NCBI GenBank assembly: GCA_029261535.1
Contig: JAJDBF010000049.1
Span: 1 to 59,115 of the forward strand
Direction: 5' to 3'
Origin: Nitrospinaceae bacterium
GTDB taxonomy: Bacteria; Nitrospinota; Nitrospinia; Nitrospinales; Nitrospinaceae
Length of the DNA stretch: 59,115 nucleotides
The position numbers were made by a program, and so were the translations under genes. The number at the start of each line of letters is the position of its first letter. Within the stretch, counting starts at the first letter, position 1. Positions 17,217 to 25,335 of this stretch are shown in pieces. Below the pieces are notes generated by a model. That model was not told where the DNA came from. It saw only the letters and a program-made list of their open reading frames with translations, and made no database searches.

Positions 17217-17250
17217 AAAAAGCCCGCTCCCAGGATGGGGGTGGGCTTTT
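17217..17250. terminator. Bidirectional intrinsic terminator (after DsrE-like gene)
   Basis: Stem AAAAGCCCGCTCCC / GGGGGTGGGCTTTT with an AGGA-type loop and A and T runs on the two flanks, so it works in both directions. A near copy follows at 17333-17368. Confidence 0.8.
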
Positions 17251-17332
17251 AAATCCGTGTTTTTTAGCACAAACAAAGATGTTGATCACGTTTCAGGAGA
17301 TGTCCTCCTCTTCCTCATCATCTCCTGAAACG

Positions 17333-17368
17333 AAAAGCCCGCCCCCCGGAATGGGGAGCGGGCTTTTT
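17333..17368. terminator. Bidirectional intrinsic terminator of the rplS operon
   Basis: GC stem AAAAGCCCGC.../...GCGGGCTTTTT, 37 bases past the rplS stop on the minus strand. Its leading context (CTGAAAC then AAAAGCCCGC) repeats that of the terminator at 17217, suggesting a local duplication. Confidence 0.82.
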
Positions 17369-17404
17369 AACTTTTTCAGCTTTGCTATTTAATTTATCCT
17401 TTGC

Positions 17405-17824
17405 TTATCCGGCCTTTTTAGTGCGTGCGGCTTTCGCCTTTTTACCACGACTGCGGACTTTACTCTTCTTTTCTGTAGGTGCTTTCTTGACTTCCTTAAG
17501 CCTTGCCGCTTTGCCACGCAATTCGCGCAGGAAGTACAATTTGGCCCGGCGCACTTTGGCGTGCTTTAAGATATCCACTTTTTCTACACGCGGCGAATGG
17601 ATCGGGAAAATTCGTTCCACACCGACTCCGAAAGAAATCTTGCGGACGGTGATGGTTTTACGGTTGGCACTGCCTCGCATTTTGATGACAACACCTTCGA
17701 TGACCTGGATGCGCTCTTTTTCACCTTCAACAATGCGCATGTGTACCTTCACCGTGTCGCCGATGCGCACCACGGGAGGCTCTTCCTTCATCTCTTTCTT
17801 TTCAATAGCATCGACCAAATTCAT
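17405..17824 (-). CDS. rplS: 50S ribosomal protein L19
   Basis: 139 residues. The conserved L19 core is clear: [33 protein letters not shown], then [23 protein letters not shown] and the [18 protein letters not shown] helix at the 30S-50S interface. The C-terminus has an extra lysine/arginine-rich tail (about 25 residues) beyond the usual length. It is the last gene of the ffh-rpsP-khpA-rimM-trmD-SPOUT-rplS cluster, the common bacterial order with one additional gene. Confidence 0.97.
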   Translation of the reverse strand: MNLVDAIEKKEMKEEPPVVRIGDTVKVHMRIVEGEKERIQVIEGVVIKMRGSANRKTITVRKISFGVGVERIFPIHSPRVEKVDILKHAKVRRAKLYFLRELRGKAARLKEVKKAPTEKKSKVRSRGKKAKAARTKKAG

Positions 17825-17904
17825 TGCTCTCGCTCCTGTCGTCCTGTAACTGGAAAACGGTAATCATAGCAGGTCCGGGCCGGACGGGCAAGAGGAAACA
17901 TTCT

Positions 17905-18006
17905 GCCATGTGGACCTTGCGGTCAACCAGCGAAAAACCTTTCGCGATACGGCCCTTGCGGTCGGCGAACGGGAAATACTTTTGCCAGTCGCCGACCGCA
18001 AGGGCC
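17905..18006. repeat. REP-like hairpins between the SPOUT methyltransferase gene and rplS
   Basis: A GACC-TTGC-GGTC hairpin at 17913-17924 is followed by an 18-bp perfect inverted repeat, GGCCCTTGCGGTCGGCGA (17951-17968) and its complement (17989-18006), with a 20-base loop. The right arm ends three bases from the methyltransferase stop. It would fold in the operon mRNA between the two genes. Confidence 0.85.
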
Positions 18007-18008
18007 CG

Positions 18009-18584
18009 CTAGATGGTCAGGAGGCGATCGAGAATGATCGCGACCGCCGCCCGGACTGGCAGGTGATTGTATCCATTGATGCCATCGATGGGCGCGAGCA
18101 CCATATCGGAACGCTTGACCGTATGTGGTTCCAGTCCCCAACCTGTCCCAAACAGGAGAAGAAAGGGATGATCTTCCTGCTTAAAGGCAGTTCGCGCCTG
18201 CTCATAAGTCACGCTTTGATCAAACTGTTTGGCAGAAGGCACCACAGTTTTGGGTCGACTGCCGGTTTCCTTCTCGATCGCCAGTTGCGCTTCCTGCAGG
18301 TTTTTCACCACCATAGTCGAGATCAGGGCTTCTTTTCGGGTCGGATTGTACCGTGAGCCAAAACCTTTCATCCAATGCTGAACCAGACGCGCTACCAATT
18401 TGTGCTGAGATTCCAGCGGCGTGACCACAAAAAAAGTTTCGACGGCATAGGTCCGGCAAATGCGCGAGATGTCGTGCACATCGAGGGTGGTCACCGAGGA
18501 AGTCACGATATCGCCCTGCTTGTTGAGTACCGGGTAATGCACCAGCGCAACGAATATACGCGGTCGTTTGATTTCACTCATCAT
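18009..18584 (-). CDS. SPOUT-type RNA methyltransferase (Methyltrn_RNA_4-like)
   Basis: 191 residues. The C-terminal knot region has LLLFGTGWGLEP (loop binding S-adenosylmethionine) and the APIDGINGYNHLPVRAAVAIILDRLL ending seen in the uncharacterised SPOUT family that often sits beside trmD. The N-terminal RPRIFVALVHYPVLNKQGDIVTSSVTTLDVHDISR is also typical. The RNA target is not known for this family. The start overlaps the trmD stop, so translation is coupled. It is inserted between trmD and rplS. Confidence 0.85.
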   Translation of the reverse strand: MMSEIKRPRIFVALVHYPVLNKQGDIVTSSVTTLDVHDISRICRTYAVETFFVVTPLESQHKLVARLVQHWMKGFGSRYNPTRKEALISTMVVKNLQEAQLAIEKETGSRPKTVVPSAKQFDQSVTYEQARTAFKQEDHPFLLLFGTGWGLEPHTVKRSDMVLAPIDGINGYNHLPVRAAVAIILDRLLTI

Positions 18585-19344
18585 TAGTCTCGTTAATCTT
18601 CGCCTCGCTAATCATGGCGCGTTCTTCTGTGCTCAGGTCGACCTGCTCGATCAAATCGGGTCGGTTACGCGCGGTTTTTTTGAGCGCCGCCTTGCGTTGC
18701 CAGTCCTTGATTTTTTTATGATCGCCGGAGACCAGCACTTGCGGCACCTCGGCACCGTTATAATCGCGCGGGCGGGTGAACTGTGGGTATTCTAGCAGAC
18801 CATTTTCAAACGATTCCTCCTCCAGTGATGCCGGGTCTCCCACCACTCCGGGAATCAACCGGGTCACCGCATCGACCAGCACCATAGCAGGAATCTCTCC
18901 TCCGGAAAGAACAAAATCGCCAATCGACAATTCTTCGTCCGCAAGATTTTCCGCCACGCGTTCGTCGATGCCTTCATAACGTCCGCAGATGAGAATGACC
19001 TGTTGCTTCTCGGACAGCTCCCGCGCTTTTTTCTGGTCGAAGCGTTTGCCGCCCGGCGATAAAACCACCGTATGGGCATGAGGTCGGCCCTTCTTGACAG
19101 CTTGCAAGGCGCGGTGGATGGGTTCGATATTCATCACCAGACCGGCACCGCCACCGAAGGGAGTGTCATCTACCTTGCCGTGTTTGTTTAACGTGTAGTC
19201 GCGCAGGTTATGCAAACGAACCTTCAGCAGGCCTTCCTGCCGGGCACGGTCCAGAATACTTTCCTGAAAGGGGCCTTCAAACATTTCCGGGAAAAGGGAA
19301 ATTATATCGAAATGAATGGTTCTAAAGGAGTCCGTCGATGGCAT
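18574..19344 (-). CDS. trmD: tRNA (guanine-37-N1)-methyltransferase
   Basis: 256 residues from the ATG at 19344; the frame extends to 19389, but this start gives the normal N-terminus RTIHFDIISLFPEMF. SPOUT trefoil-knot motifs: DDTPFGGGAGLVM, LICGRYEGIDERV, IGDFVLSGGEIPAM and RLIPGVVG. It methylates G37 of tRNAs reading CNN codons and prevents +1 frameshifting. It overlaps rimM by 23 bases and the downstream SPOUT gene by 11. Confidence 0.97.
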   Translation of the reverse strand: MPSTDSFRTIHFDIISLFPEMFEGPFQESILDRARQEGLLKVRLHNLRDYTLNKHGKVDDTPFGGGAGLVMNIEPIHRALQAVKKGRPHAHTVVLSPGGKRFDQKKARELSEKQQVILICGRYEGIDERVAENLADEELSIGDFVLSGGEIPAMVLVDAVTRLIPGVVGDPASLEEESFENGLLEYPQFTRPRDYNGAEVPQVLVSGDHKKIKDWQRKAALKKTARNRPDLIEQVDLSTEERAMISEAKINETNDE

Positions 19345-19837
19345 GAAAAACCAGTTTCTGTTGGTCGAGGTCGATGCTCCGGATGACATCGTCGATGACC
19401 GGCAGGAGCAGTTCCTGCGGGCCCTCTTGCAAGTCTCCCTGCACCACGTAGACGTCGTTGCTTCCGGTTTCGATGATTTCGGTTACCGTGCCGAAATAGT
19501 TTCCGGCTTCATCGTGGGCTTTTAATCCAATAATCTGAAACCGGTAATATTCGCCATCGGGTAACGGGGGAAACTCATCGCTGGGAACAAGGAGGGACTG
19601 ACCACAAAGAGGCTCGGCCTCTTCGATGCGATCGATGCCTTCCAGTTTGATTATCAGGCGAAGTCCGTGACCTCGCAGGGAGGAAATGGTCCGGGACGAA
19701 GCTGTCTCCGGGTCCGCTTCAAGGCGCACCTTGTGGAGATTGCCCAAAAGGCTGGCATCGGAGATCTCCGGTTTGAATTTGAATTCACCCTTGAGGCCGT
19801 GCGGCTTCACGAGCTTTCCCACCGGAACCCACTGCAT
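19322..19837 (-). CDS. rimM: Ribosome maturation factor RimM
   Basis: 171 residues. The N-terminal RimM domain begins VPVGKLVKPHGLKGEFKFKPE, with the diagnostic GKLVKPHGLKGE. The C-terminal PRC-barrel domain includes GEYYRFQIIGLKAHDEAGNYFGTVTEIIETGSNDVYVV and LLPVIDDVI. It helps 30S head assembly near S19. It lies directly after khpA with one base between them and overlaps trmD. Confidence 0.96.
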   Translation of the reverse strand: MQWVPVGKLVKPHGLKGEFKFKPEISDASLLGNLHKVRLEADPETASSRTISSLRGHGLRLIIKLEGIDRIEEAEPLCGQSLLVPSDEFPPLPDGEYYRFQIIGLKAHDEAGNYFGTVTEIIETGSNDVYVVQGDLQEGPQELLLPVIDDVIRSIDLDQQKLVFHAIDGLL

Positions 19838-19838
19838 G

Positions 19839-20069
19839 TTATTCGATAATTTCCAGGACGGCGCGTTTTTTCAATTTAGTGGCGTTGGCGTTCAGGATGG
19901 TCCTCATGGCCCGGGCCGTCTTTCCCTGTTTGCCTATCACCTTGCCAAGATCTTCCTTGGCGACCCTCAATTCCAGCACGGTTGTCTTTTCACCTTCTAC
20001 CATCTGGATGTCCACCTGATCGGGGAAATCCACTAACGCCTTTGCGATCACAGTTATCAATTCCTTCAT
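19839..20069 (-). CDS. khpA: KH-domain RNA-binding protein KhpA
   Basis: 76 residues from the ATG at 20069 with GGAGGG upstream; an upstream in-frame start at 20084 is less likely. A single KH domain with the [15 protein letters not shown] loop (GxxG) contacts RNA. Family members (YlqC) work with KhpB in cell-size and division-linked RNA regulation. It sits between rpsP and rimM as in many bacteria. Confidence 0.93.
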   Translation of the reverse strand: MKELITVIAKALVDFPDQVDIQMVEGEKTTVLELRVAKEDLGKVIGKQGKTARAMRTILNANATKLKKRAVLEIIE

Positions 20070-20164
20070 AGCCCAACCCTCCACAACGGCAATATCTGAT
20101 GCCGGTCCGCTCGATCAGTAACACGAAAGGGAGAACTCAGATCAAGACGCGAGAAGGAAAAACC

Positions 20165-20410
20165 CTAAAGCTCAACACCTGCTTTCTTGAGAAACGTCGC
20201 CACAGTGTCCGAGGGCTGGGCACCTTTTGCCAACCAACCACGGGCCTTGTCTAAATCCACCTTGAAGGGATCGTTTTCTGTGAGAGGATCGAACGTCCCC
20301 AAAACTTCCAGACACCGCCCATCACGCGGCTTTCTTTTGTCCACAGCCACGACTCGATAAAAAGGTTTCTTTTTTGATCCTCGCCGACTCAATCTGATGA
20401 CTACAGCCAA
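20165..20410 (-). CDS. rpsP: 30S ribosomal protein S16
   Basis: 81 residues with the full S16 pattern: [22 protein letters not shown], then [16 protein letters not shown] and [21 protein letters not shown]. It begins at a TTG (20410), with GGAG a few bases upstream; no in-frame ATG is available, so the TTG appears genuine. First gene after the 466-base gap following ffh. Confidence 0.96.
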   Translation of the reverse strand: MAVVIRLSRRGSKKKPFYRVVAVDKRKPRDGRCLEVLGTFDPLTENDPFKVDLDKARGWLAKGAQPSDTVATFLKKAGVEL

Positions 20411-20876
20411 TGCATTCTCCTTTCGACCACAAAGATTTAAAAGGACCTCTCAAAATTCGAAAAACTCTGTTCCGGCAACTCGCGCCTCCTTTTAAACACC
20501 TTTAAACACAAGGGAGGACTCACGACCAGAAGCAATTTTTAAGAGATGCCTTTAATTTCGGGGTTGCCCCCGTTCAATCAACTAGAAATTCCAAAGGGAA
20601 TTCCCATTAATCCTGCTTCTTCTGCTAAAACCACAACCACCCTTTTCAAAACGACCTTTGCAGAACAAAAAAAATAAAAGCAAAGGCGAGATTCTTCTTC
20701 GCCTGAAGGCTCATCAGAATGACATGCGGACCTTGCGGTCAGCCAACGAAAAGTCTTTAGCGATGCGGACCTTGCGGTCAGCCAACAGAAAACATTCTGC
20801 GATGCGCTCAATAGCTGTTGCCAGCCCAATACCGTTGAGCCTGTTGCCCTCCGCCAAGAGCACAAGTGGGTGGTGG
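20411..20876. other. Gene-free stretch between ffh and rpsP with repeats
   Basis: The rpsP-proximal 200 bases are AT-rich leader sequence, presumably holding the rpsP promoter, but no clear -35/-10 pair was found. From about 20669 comes a degraded MITE-core copy (AAAAGCAAAGGCGAGATTC), then two GACC-TTGC-GGTC hairpins (20729-20740, 20768-20779) and the CATTCTGCGATGCGCTC framework. The repeats separate ffh from the rest of the cluster. Confidence 0.7.
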
Positions 20877-22214
20877 TTAGCCTTTTCCTCCAAGCATACC
20901 ACCAAGATTAAGCCCGCGTGGCATCTTGCCGGAGGAAAACTTCTTCATCATTTTTTTCATCTGCACAAACTGCTTGAGCAGTCGTTTGACTTCGTTGACC
21001 TGGGTTCCGCTTCCCTGAGCGATCCGTTTTTTACGGCTGGTGTTGATCATCTGATGGTTCGCACGCTCGTAAGGAGTCATGGAATTGATCATGGCTTCAA
21101 TACGCGAAAACTGGGACTCATCCACCTGAACGCCCTTGAGCATTTTGCTGGCTCCGGGAATCATGGACAACATCTGTTGCATCGAACCCATTTTTTTGAT
21201 CTGCCGCAGTTGATCGCGGAAATCGTCAAAATCGAATTCGTTCTTTTTGATTTTACGCTGGAGTTTTTTGCTTTCCTCCAGGTCATACGCCTCCTGCGCC
21301 TTGTCGATAAAGGTCAGCACATCGCCCATGTCGAGCATGCGGGAGACGATACGGTCCGGGTGGAACACTTCAAACGCGTCCAGTTTTTCCCCGGTCCCGA
21401 TGAATTTGATCGGCTTGCCGGTCACCGACTTGATCGACAACGCGGCACCGCCACGGGCATCCCCGTCCATCTTGGTCAGCACAATGCCATCCAACCCAAC
21501 CGCATCGTGGAAGGTTTTGGCTACGTCCGCCGCCTGTTGCCCCATCATGGCATCGGCGACAAACAAAATTTCATGAGGCTCGACCGCGCCTTTGATCTTG
21601 CGCAGTTCTTCCATCAGTTCATCGTCCACCTGCTGACGACCGGCGGTATCGAGAATGACCACGCCTTTGACATCCTGCCGCGCTTTTTTTATCGCGTTTT
21701 TGCAGATCGCCACCGGGTCTTTTTCATCACCGGCCTGAAAGACATCGACTTCAAGTTCGCGTCCCAATACATTAAGCTGTTCGATGGCGGCAGGGCGATA
21801 CACGTCTGCCGGAACCAGCAGAACATTCTTGCCATCTTTTTTGAGCAAACGCGCCAGCTTGCCGCAGGTGGTGGTTTTACCCGACCCTTGCAAACCCGCC
21901 ATGAGGATGATGGTCGGCGGTTCCGGGGAAATCTCGACACCCACCGCACCGTCGCCCAGCAACAGCACCAGTTCGTCGTTCACCACCTTGACCATCATGT
22001 GACCAGGGGTGAGACTTTCCAGCACTTCCTGACCGACCGCTTTTTCGCGAATCTGCTCCAGGAAATCCGCAATGACCGGGAGGGCCACGTCGGCTTCAAT
22101 CAGGGCGACCCTGATTTCTTTCAGCGCTTCCTCGACATCAGCTTCTTTAAGCTTGCCGCGTCCTTTTATTTTATTGTAAATGGCCTCAAGTCGGCCCGAC
22201 AGGGTTTCAAACAT
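20877..22214 (-). CDS. ffh: Signal recognition particle protein Ffh
   Basis: 445 residues from the ATG at 22214, which gives the standard MFETLSGRLEAIYNKIKGRGKL N-terminal helix (the frame also reaches 22241). N domain, then the G domain with GLQGSGKTTTCGKLA (G1), DVYRPAAIEQL, VILDTAGR (G3), TKMDGDARGG (G4) and GTGEKLDAFEVF. The C-terminal M domain has the methionine-rich QMLSMIPGASKML, QGSGTQVNEVKRLLKQFVQMKKMMKK helix that binds 4.5S RNA and signal sequences. It targets membrane proteins co-translationally. Confidence 0.97.
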   Translation of the reverse strand: MFETLSGRLEAIYNKIKGRGKLKEADVEEALKEIRVALIEADVALPVIADFLEQIREKAVGQEVLESLTPGHMMVKVVNDELVLLLGDGAVGVEISPEPPTIILMAGLQGSGKTTTCGKLARLLKKDGKNVLLVPADVYRPAAIEQLNVLGRELEVDVFQAGDEKDPVAICKNAIKKARQDVKGVVILDTAGRQQVDDELMEELRKIKGAVEPHEILFVADAMMGQQAADVAKTFHDAVGLDGIVLTKMDGDARGGAALSIKSVTGKPIKFIGTGEKLDAFEVFHPDRIVSRMLDMGDVLTFIDKAQEAYDLEESKKLQRKIKKNEFDFDDFRDQLRQIKKMGSMQQMLSMIPGASKMLKGVQVDESQFSRIEAMINSMTPYERANHQMINTSRKKRIAQGSGTQVNEVKRLLKQFVQMKKMMKKFSSGKMPRGLNLGGMLGGKG

Positions 22215-22267
22215 CCCCGTAATCCCTTTCGTTAAATACACTTTAAGCTAGTATAAGCCTGATAGTA

Positions 22268-22273
22268 TATAAT
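22268..22273 (+). promoter_or_regulatory. Candidate -10 element of queC
   Basis: TATAAT 30 bases before the inferred queC start in the ffh-queC divergent gap. No convincing -35 hexamer is seen at standard spacing. Confidence 0.4.
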
Positions 22274-22302
22274 ACAGCCTCAAAATTACAAGGGAGGATG
22301 TC

Positions 22303-22998
22303 ATTTCCAAAGCGAAAAAAGCAGTTGTGCTCCTGAGCGGCGGGCTGGATTCCACCACCGTGCTGGCTATCGCACAACATCAAGGATTTCAGATGATTGC
22401 GCTGAGCTTTGACTACGGTCAGCGGCACCGGGTGGAATTATCAGCGGCAGAGCGTGTCGCCCGTGCATTCGGGGTAGACGACCACAGGGTGGTGACCATT
22501 GACCTCAGGCAATTTGGCGGCTCGGCCCTGACGGATGAGATCGAGGTGCCAACCGGTCGCGGAGCAGATGAAATCAAGCAGGGCATCCCCATCACCTACG
22601 TTCCGGCGCGCAACACGATTTTTTTATCGTATTGCCTGGCGCTGGCTGAGGTGTGCGGCGCGGAGGATATTTTTATCGGCGTCAATGCCATCGATTACAG
22701 CGGCTATCCGGATTGCCGCCCGGAATTCATCCGCGCCTTTGAGTCGCTTGCCAATCTTGCCACCAAGGCAGGAGTCGAAGGCAAAAGTCGCTTCAAAATA
22801 CACACACCACTTGCGGAGATGAGCAAGGCCGATATCGTGAACAAGGGAATGGAGCTTGGCGTCGATTACTCGATGACCCACAGTTGCTACGCGCCGGATG
22901 AATCGGGCCGCGCCTGCGGCATCTGCGACAGTTGCCTGTTACGCTTGAAAGGGTTCAAAGAAGCGGGAGCGGAAGACCCGATTGTCTACGGGGATTGA
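22303..22998 (+). CDS. queC: 7-cyano-7-deazaguanine synthase QueC, non-canonical start
   Basis: Makes preQ0 from 7-carboxy-7-deazaguanine, ATP and ammonia, in queuosine synthesis. SGGLDSTT is the PP-loop. The zinc site is formed by [20 protein letters not shown] (four Cys). The usual N-terminus [12 protein letters not shown] is present in frame from an ATT at 22303, with GGGAGG 5 bases upstream. The only in-frame GTG (22327) would delete the first beta strand, and the nearby ATG at 22298 is in another frame. So either ATT is used or one base is missing from the sequence. It pairs in pathway with queG at 43850. Confidence 0.9.
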   Translation: MSKAKKAVVLLSGGLDSTTVLAIAQHQGFQMIALSFDYGQRHRVELSAAERVARAFGVDDHRVVTIDLRQFGGSALTDEIEVPTGRGADEIKQGIPITYVPARNTIFLSYCLALAEVCGAEDIFIGVNAIDYSGYPDCRPEFIRAFESLANLATKAGVEGKSRFKIHTPLAEMSKADIVNKGMELGVDYSMTHSCYAPDESGRACGICDSCLLRLKGFKEAGAEDPIVYGD

Positions 22999-23020
22999 GT
23001 CCTGAATAGTCAGCCGCATC

Positions 23021-23737
23021 TCAACTATATTTCTTGCCACGGCTTTCGCCGCCGTCGACGAATAAAATCTCGCCATTAACAAAATCGGAATCGAGCAGGT
23101 AGTCCAGTGCCTTGACCAGATCATCGACCGAACCGTGGCGGTTCATCGGCACGTTGCCTTTGTTCTTTTCCATATAATCGTCGCCCTGCCCCTTCGGCGG
23201 CAGGATCAATCCCGGTGCGATGCCGTTAACGCGCACGCTCTCGCCCCACTCAACCGCCGCCAGTTTCGTCAAATGCGCGAGGCCCACTTTCGACACGGAA
23301 TACGCGGCGAAGGTCGGAATATTTTTTTCGATACGCTCGTCGAGAATGTTGATGATCTGACCGCACCCGATCAACCGTTTGTATTCGCGCATCAACAGGA
23401 ACGGTGCCATCAGGTTGACGTTCAGCGAACGCTCCAGCGTCTTACGGCTGGTCGACTCAATATTCTCTTGCATAAAATTGGCGGCGCAGTTGATGAGAAG
23501 TTCCAAATCATCGAAATCGACTTTCACTTTTTCGACCAGCAACTCCACTGCTGACAAATCACTCAGGTCGCAGGGATAAGCCTTCGCCGTCACCATCGTG
23601 CTGTCAAGGTAGACGAGCGTCTCCGCCGGGTCCGACTGGCCATAATGCAAGGCGATATTGTAGCCGCGATGGGCGAGTCGCTGAGCCAGGGCCTGTCCGA
23701 TGCGGATCGCACCGCCTGTGATGAGTGCTGTGGGCAT
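23021..23737 (-). CDS. Short-chain dehydrogenase, pteridine-reductase (FolM)-like
   Basis: 238 residues. The Rossmann motif is TGGAIRIGQALA; TGxxxRIG replaces the usual TGxxxGIG and is the mark of pteridine/dihydromonapterin reductases that prefer NADPH. Also present are NCAANF for the NNAG strand, the catalytic YSVSK, and APGLILPP. A role in reducing pterins (folate or tetrahydromonapterin) fits, but other SDR substrates are possible. Convergent with queC. Confidence 0.8.
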   Translation of the reverse strand: MPTALITGGAIRIGQALAQRLAHRGYNIALHYGQSDPAETLVYLDSTMVTAKAYPCDLSDLSAVELLVEKVKVDFDDLELLINCAANFMQENIESTSRKTLERSLNVNLMAPFLLMREYKRLIGCGQIINILDERIEKNIPTFAAYSVSKVGLAHLTKLAAVEWGESVRVNGIAPGLILPPKGQGDDYMEKNKGNVPMNRHGSVDDLVKALDYLLDSDFVNGEILFVDGGESRGKKYS

Positions 23738-23880
23738 GAGATGTCCTTAAGTGTTTTTCTTCTTATAGCATAAAGGCAGATGCCCGTTCATCCTGTTCAT
23801 TCAGGGTCATCCGTGGAAGGTGTTGCAGTGGACGTGCCGGGTTGCTAACATGTGCGTTCAATTTTCAAGGAGAGTGTGAC

Positions 23881-24399
23881 ATGGTTTCGAAGGTAAAAAA
23901 AGCAGTGAACATCGCCATCATGACGGTGTCGGATACGCGCACGGATGCAGACGACAAATCTGGCAACACCCTGGTGGACCGGGCTGTATCTGCCGGGCAC
24001 GCGGTGGTCGAAAAACGCATCATAAAGGACGAGATACCGCTCATCCAGTCAGTGCTCAAGGAATGGATCGCGTCCCCTGAAGTGGATGTGGTGATCGCCA
24101 CCGGCGGCACCGGCGTTACCGGGCGGGATGTGACTCCCGAAGCATTTGAAGAATTGTATGAAAAAAATATTCCCGGGTTCGGCGAGCTGTTCCGCTGGCT
24201 GAGCTACCAGAACATCAAGACATCGACTATCCAGTCGCGCGCCACCGGCGGCGTTGCCAACGGGACGTTTTTATTCGCCCTGCCCGGCTCGACTGGCGCC
24301 TGCAAAGACGCATGGGACGGCATTCTGGTGCATCAACTCGACAGCACCCACGCACCGTGCAACCTGGTCGAACTGATGCCACGCCTCCTCGAAAAATAA
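23881..24399 (+). CDS. moaB: Molybdopterin adenylyltransferase, MoaB/Mog type
   Basis: 172 residues from the ATG at 23881 with AAGGAGAG upstream (the frame extends to 23842). MoCF-biosynthesis domain: IAIMTVSDTRTDADDKSGNTL, VVIATGGTGVTGRDVTPEA (substrate-binding TGGTG) and LPGSTGACKDAW. It adenylylates molybdopterin before metal insertion. A REP-like hairpin starts immediately after the stop (24400-24413). No other moa/moe genes are in view. Confidence 0.93.
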   Translation: MVSKVKKAVNIAIMTVSDTRTDADDKSGNTLVDRAVSAGHAVVEKRIIKDEIPLIQSVLKEWIASPEVDVVIATGGTGVTGRDVTPEAFEELYEKNIPGFGELFRWLSYQNIKTSTIQSRATGGVANGTFLFALPGSTGACKDAWDGILVHQLDSTHAPCNLVELMPRLLEK

Positions 24400-24809
24400 C
24401 CCACTAGCGTGGGGGCTAACAAAAACCACCTTGCGGGTGCTTGCGCACGGCTAACTGAAAACATTCTGCAATGCGCTCCATAACTATTGCCAGCCCGAAA
24501 CGGGTCAGCCCTCTGCCCCCCACGCTAGTGGGTGCTGGCGCACGGCCAACTGAAAACATTCTGCGATGCGCTCAGGAAATAGTTTTGCTCATCCTAATGG
24601 TCAGACTGTTGCCTCCACATCTTCGAGAACGCAACTAGCGGTTCTTGAAAGAAAACTATCGCATGTCATTCTGAGCGAAACGCAGTGGAGAAAAGAATCT
24701 CGCCCTGGATTTTGCTTTTTGATTCAGGCAAAGCTCTCCTTTGATACAGAGAGCTTTGCGTAACCTTGCCGTCAAGGCTGGAAACCCGAGTCGCATCATT
24801 TCCAAAAGT
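24400..24809. repeat. Gene-free repeat cluster (REP-like hairpins, palindrome and MITE pieces)
   Basis: Hairpins CCCAC-TAGC-GTGGG (24400-24413) and CCCAC-GCTA-GTGGG (24519-24532) are mutually inverted and share the framework GCGCACGGC, then AACTGAAAACATTCTGC. A degraded TTCAAGAA-type palindrome lies at about 24630-24655. A MITE half follows at about 24660-24736, ending GCAAAGCTCT, and a second MITE terminus AGAGCTTTGCGTAA at 24750-24763. No gene is supported. Confidence 0.8.
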
Positions 24810-25298
24810 TTATTGTGTATTTTCGGGAAACTGTTCTACTTTCGAGCCCAGCTTATTCAAGAGAACAAGCAGGGAGTTGGCCAACTCAATATTCTGCAAA
24901 TATATATTCAGTCCCTCATCCATAAAAAGATGATCGTAGCTTAAATACACGTCCCCACTCGCACCAAACACATACAAGTCATTATCCTCGAAAGCCATAT
25001 TCCCAAATTCCTGCACCAGTTGATGCTGAAGCTTCGGGATGTCTTCACCTTCATAAAGAGGAACAGGCATCGCGCCGGTGCGCGGGAACAAGTACCAGCC
25101 ATCCTGAACGGTGAGCAGAGTTTTCAGCGTTTTGCTTAAGCGTATCGGGATATCATCGTCCGTAAAATGGATGACAAGAGTTCTTTGCGCTTCCTCTTTA
25201 TAGCGGAGCCCCCCACCAAAGGCACTCGCCGGGGCCGGCACCACTATTCCGGCCCGGTCAATAAACTCCCGCCATTCGTTTTGATTGATAGTTTTCAA
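24810..25298 (-). CDS. Hypothetical protein, AT-rich
   Basis: 162 residues with a TTG start and no ATG nearby. A soluble alpha/beta protein without signal peptide. Visible features are FGGGLRYKEEAQRTLVIHF near the N-terminus and LYVFGASGDVYLSYDHLFMDEGLNIYL near the C-terminus. The layout is faintly like SMI1/immunity-type folds, but no motif allows assignment. It is separated by 37 bases from another AT-rich unknown gene on the same strand, so the two may be co-transcribed and acquired together. Confidence 0.6.
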   Translation of the reverse strand: MKTINQNEWREFIDRAGIVVPAPASAFGGGLRYKEEAQRTLVIHFTDDDIPIRLSKTLKTLLTVQDGWYLFPRTGAMPVPLYEGEDIPKLQHQLVQEFGNMAFEDNDLYVFGASGDVYLSYDHLFMDEGLNIYLQNIELANSLLVLLNKLGSKVEQFPENTQ

Positions 25299-25335
25299 AT
25301 TGTACCGCTTTCTTGAAATTCTTTTTTACGACAGT

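Larger units (their letters stand above)
17070..17404. other. Gene-free stretch with hairpins and two similar terminators
   Basis: Contains a strong hairpin at 17110-17137 (arms CCGGATCTGGTC and GACCAGGTCCGG), terminator hairpins at 17217-17250 and 17333-17368, and a perfect 12-bp inverted repeat CGTTTCAGGAGA/TCTCCTGAAACG (17289-17300, 17321-17332). The genes on either side converge here. No ORF is supported. Confidence 0.75.

Noticed and set aside
20658..22235. Open frame of 525 codons opposite ffh
   Set aside because: Histidine/phenylalanine-rich mirror of the Ffh coding strand; Ffh motifs are unmistakable on the minus strand.
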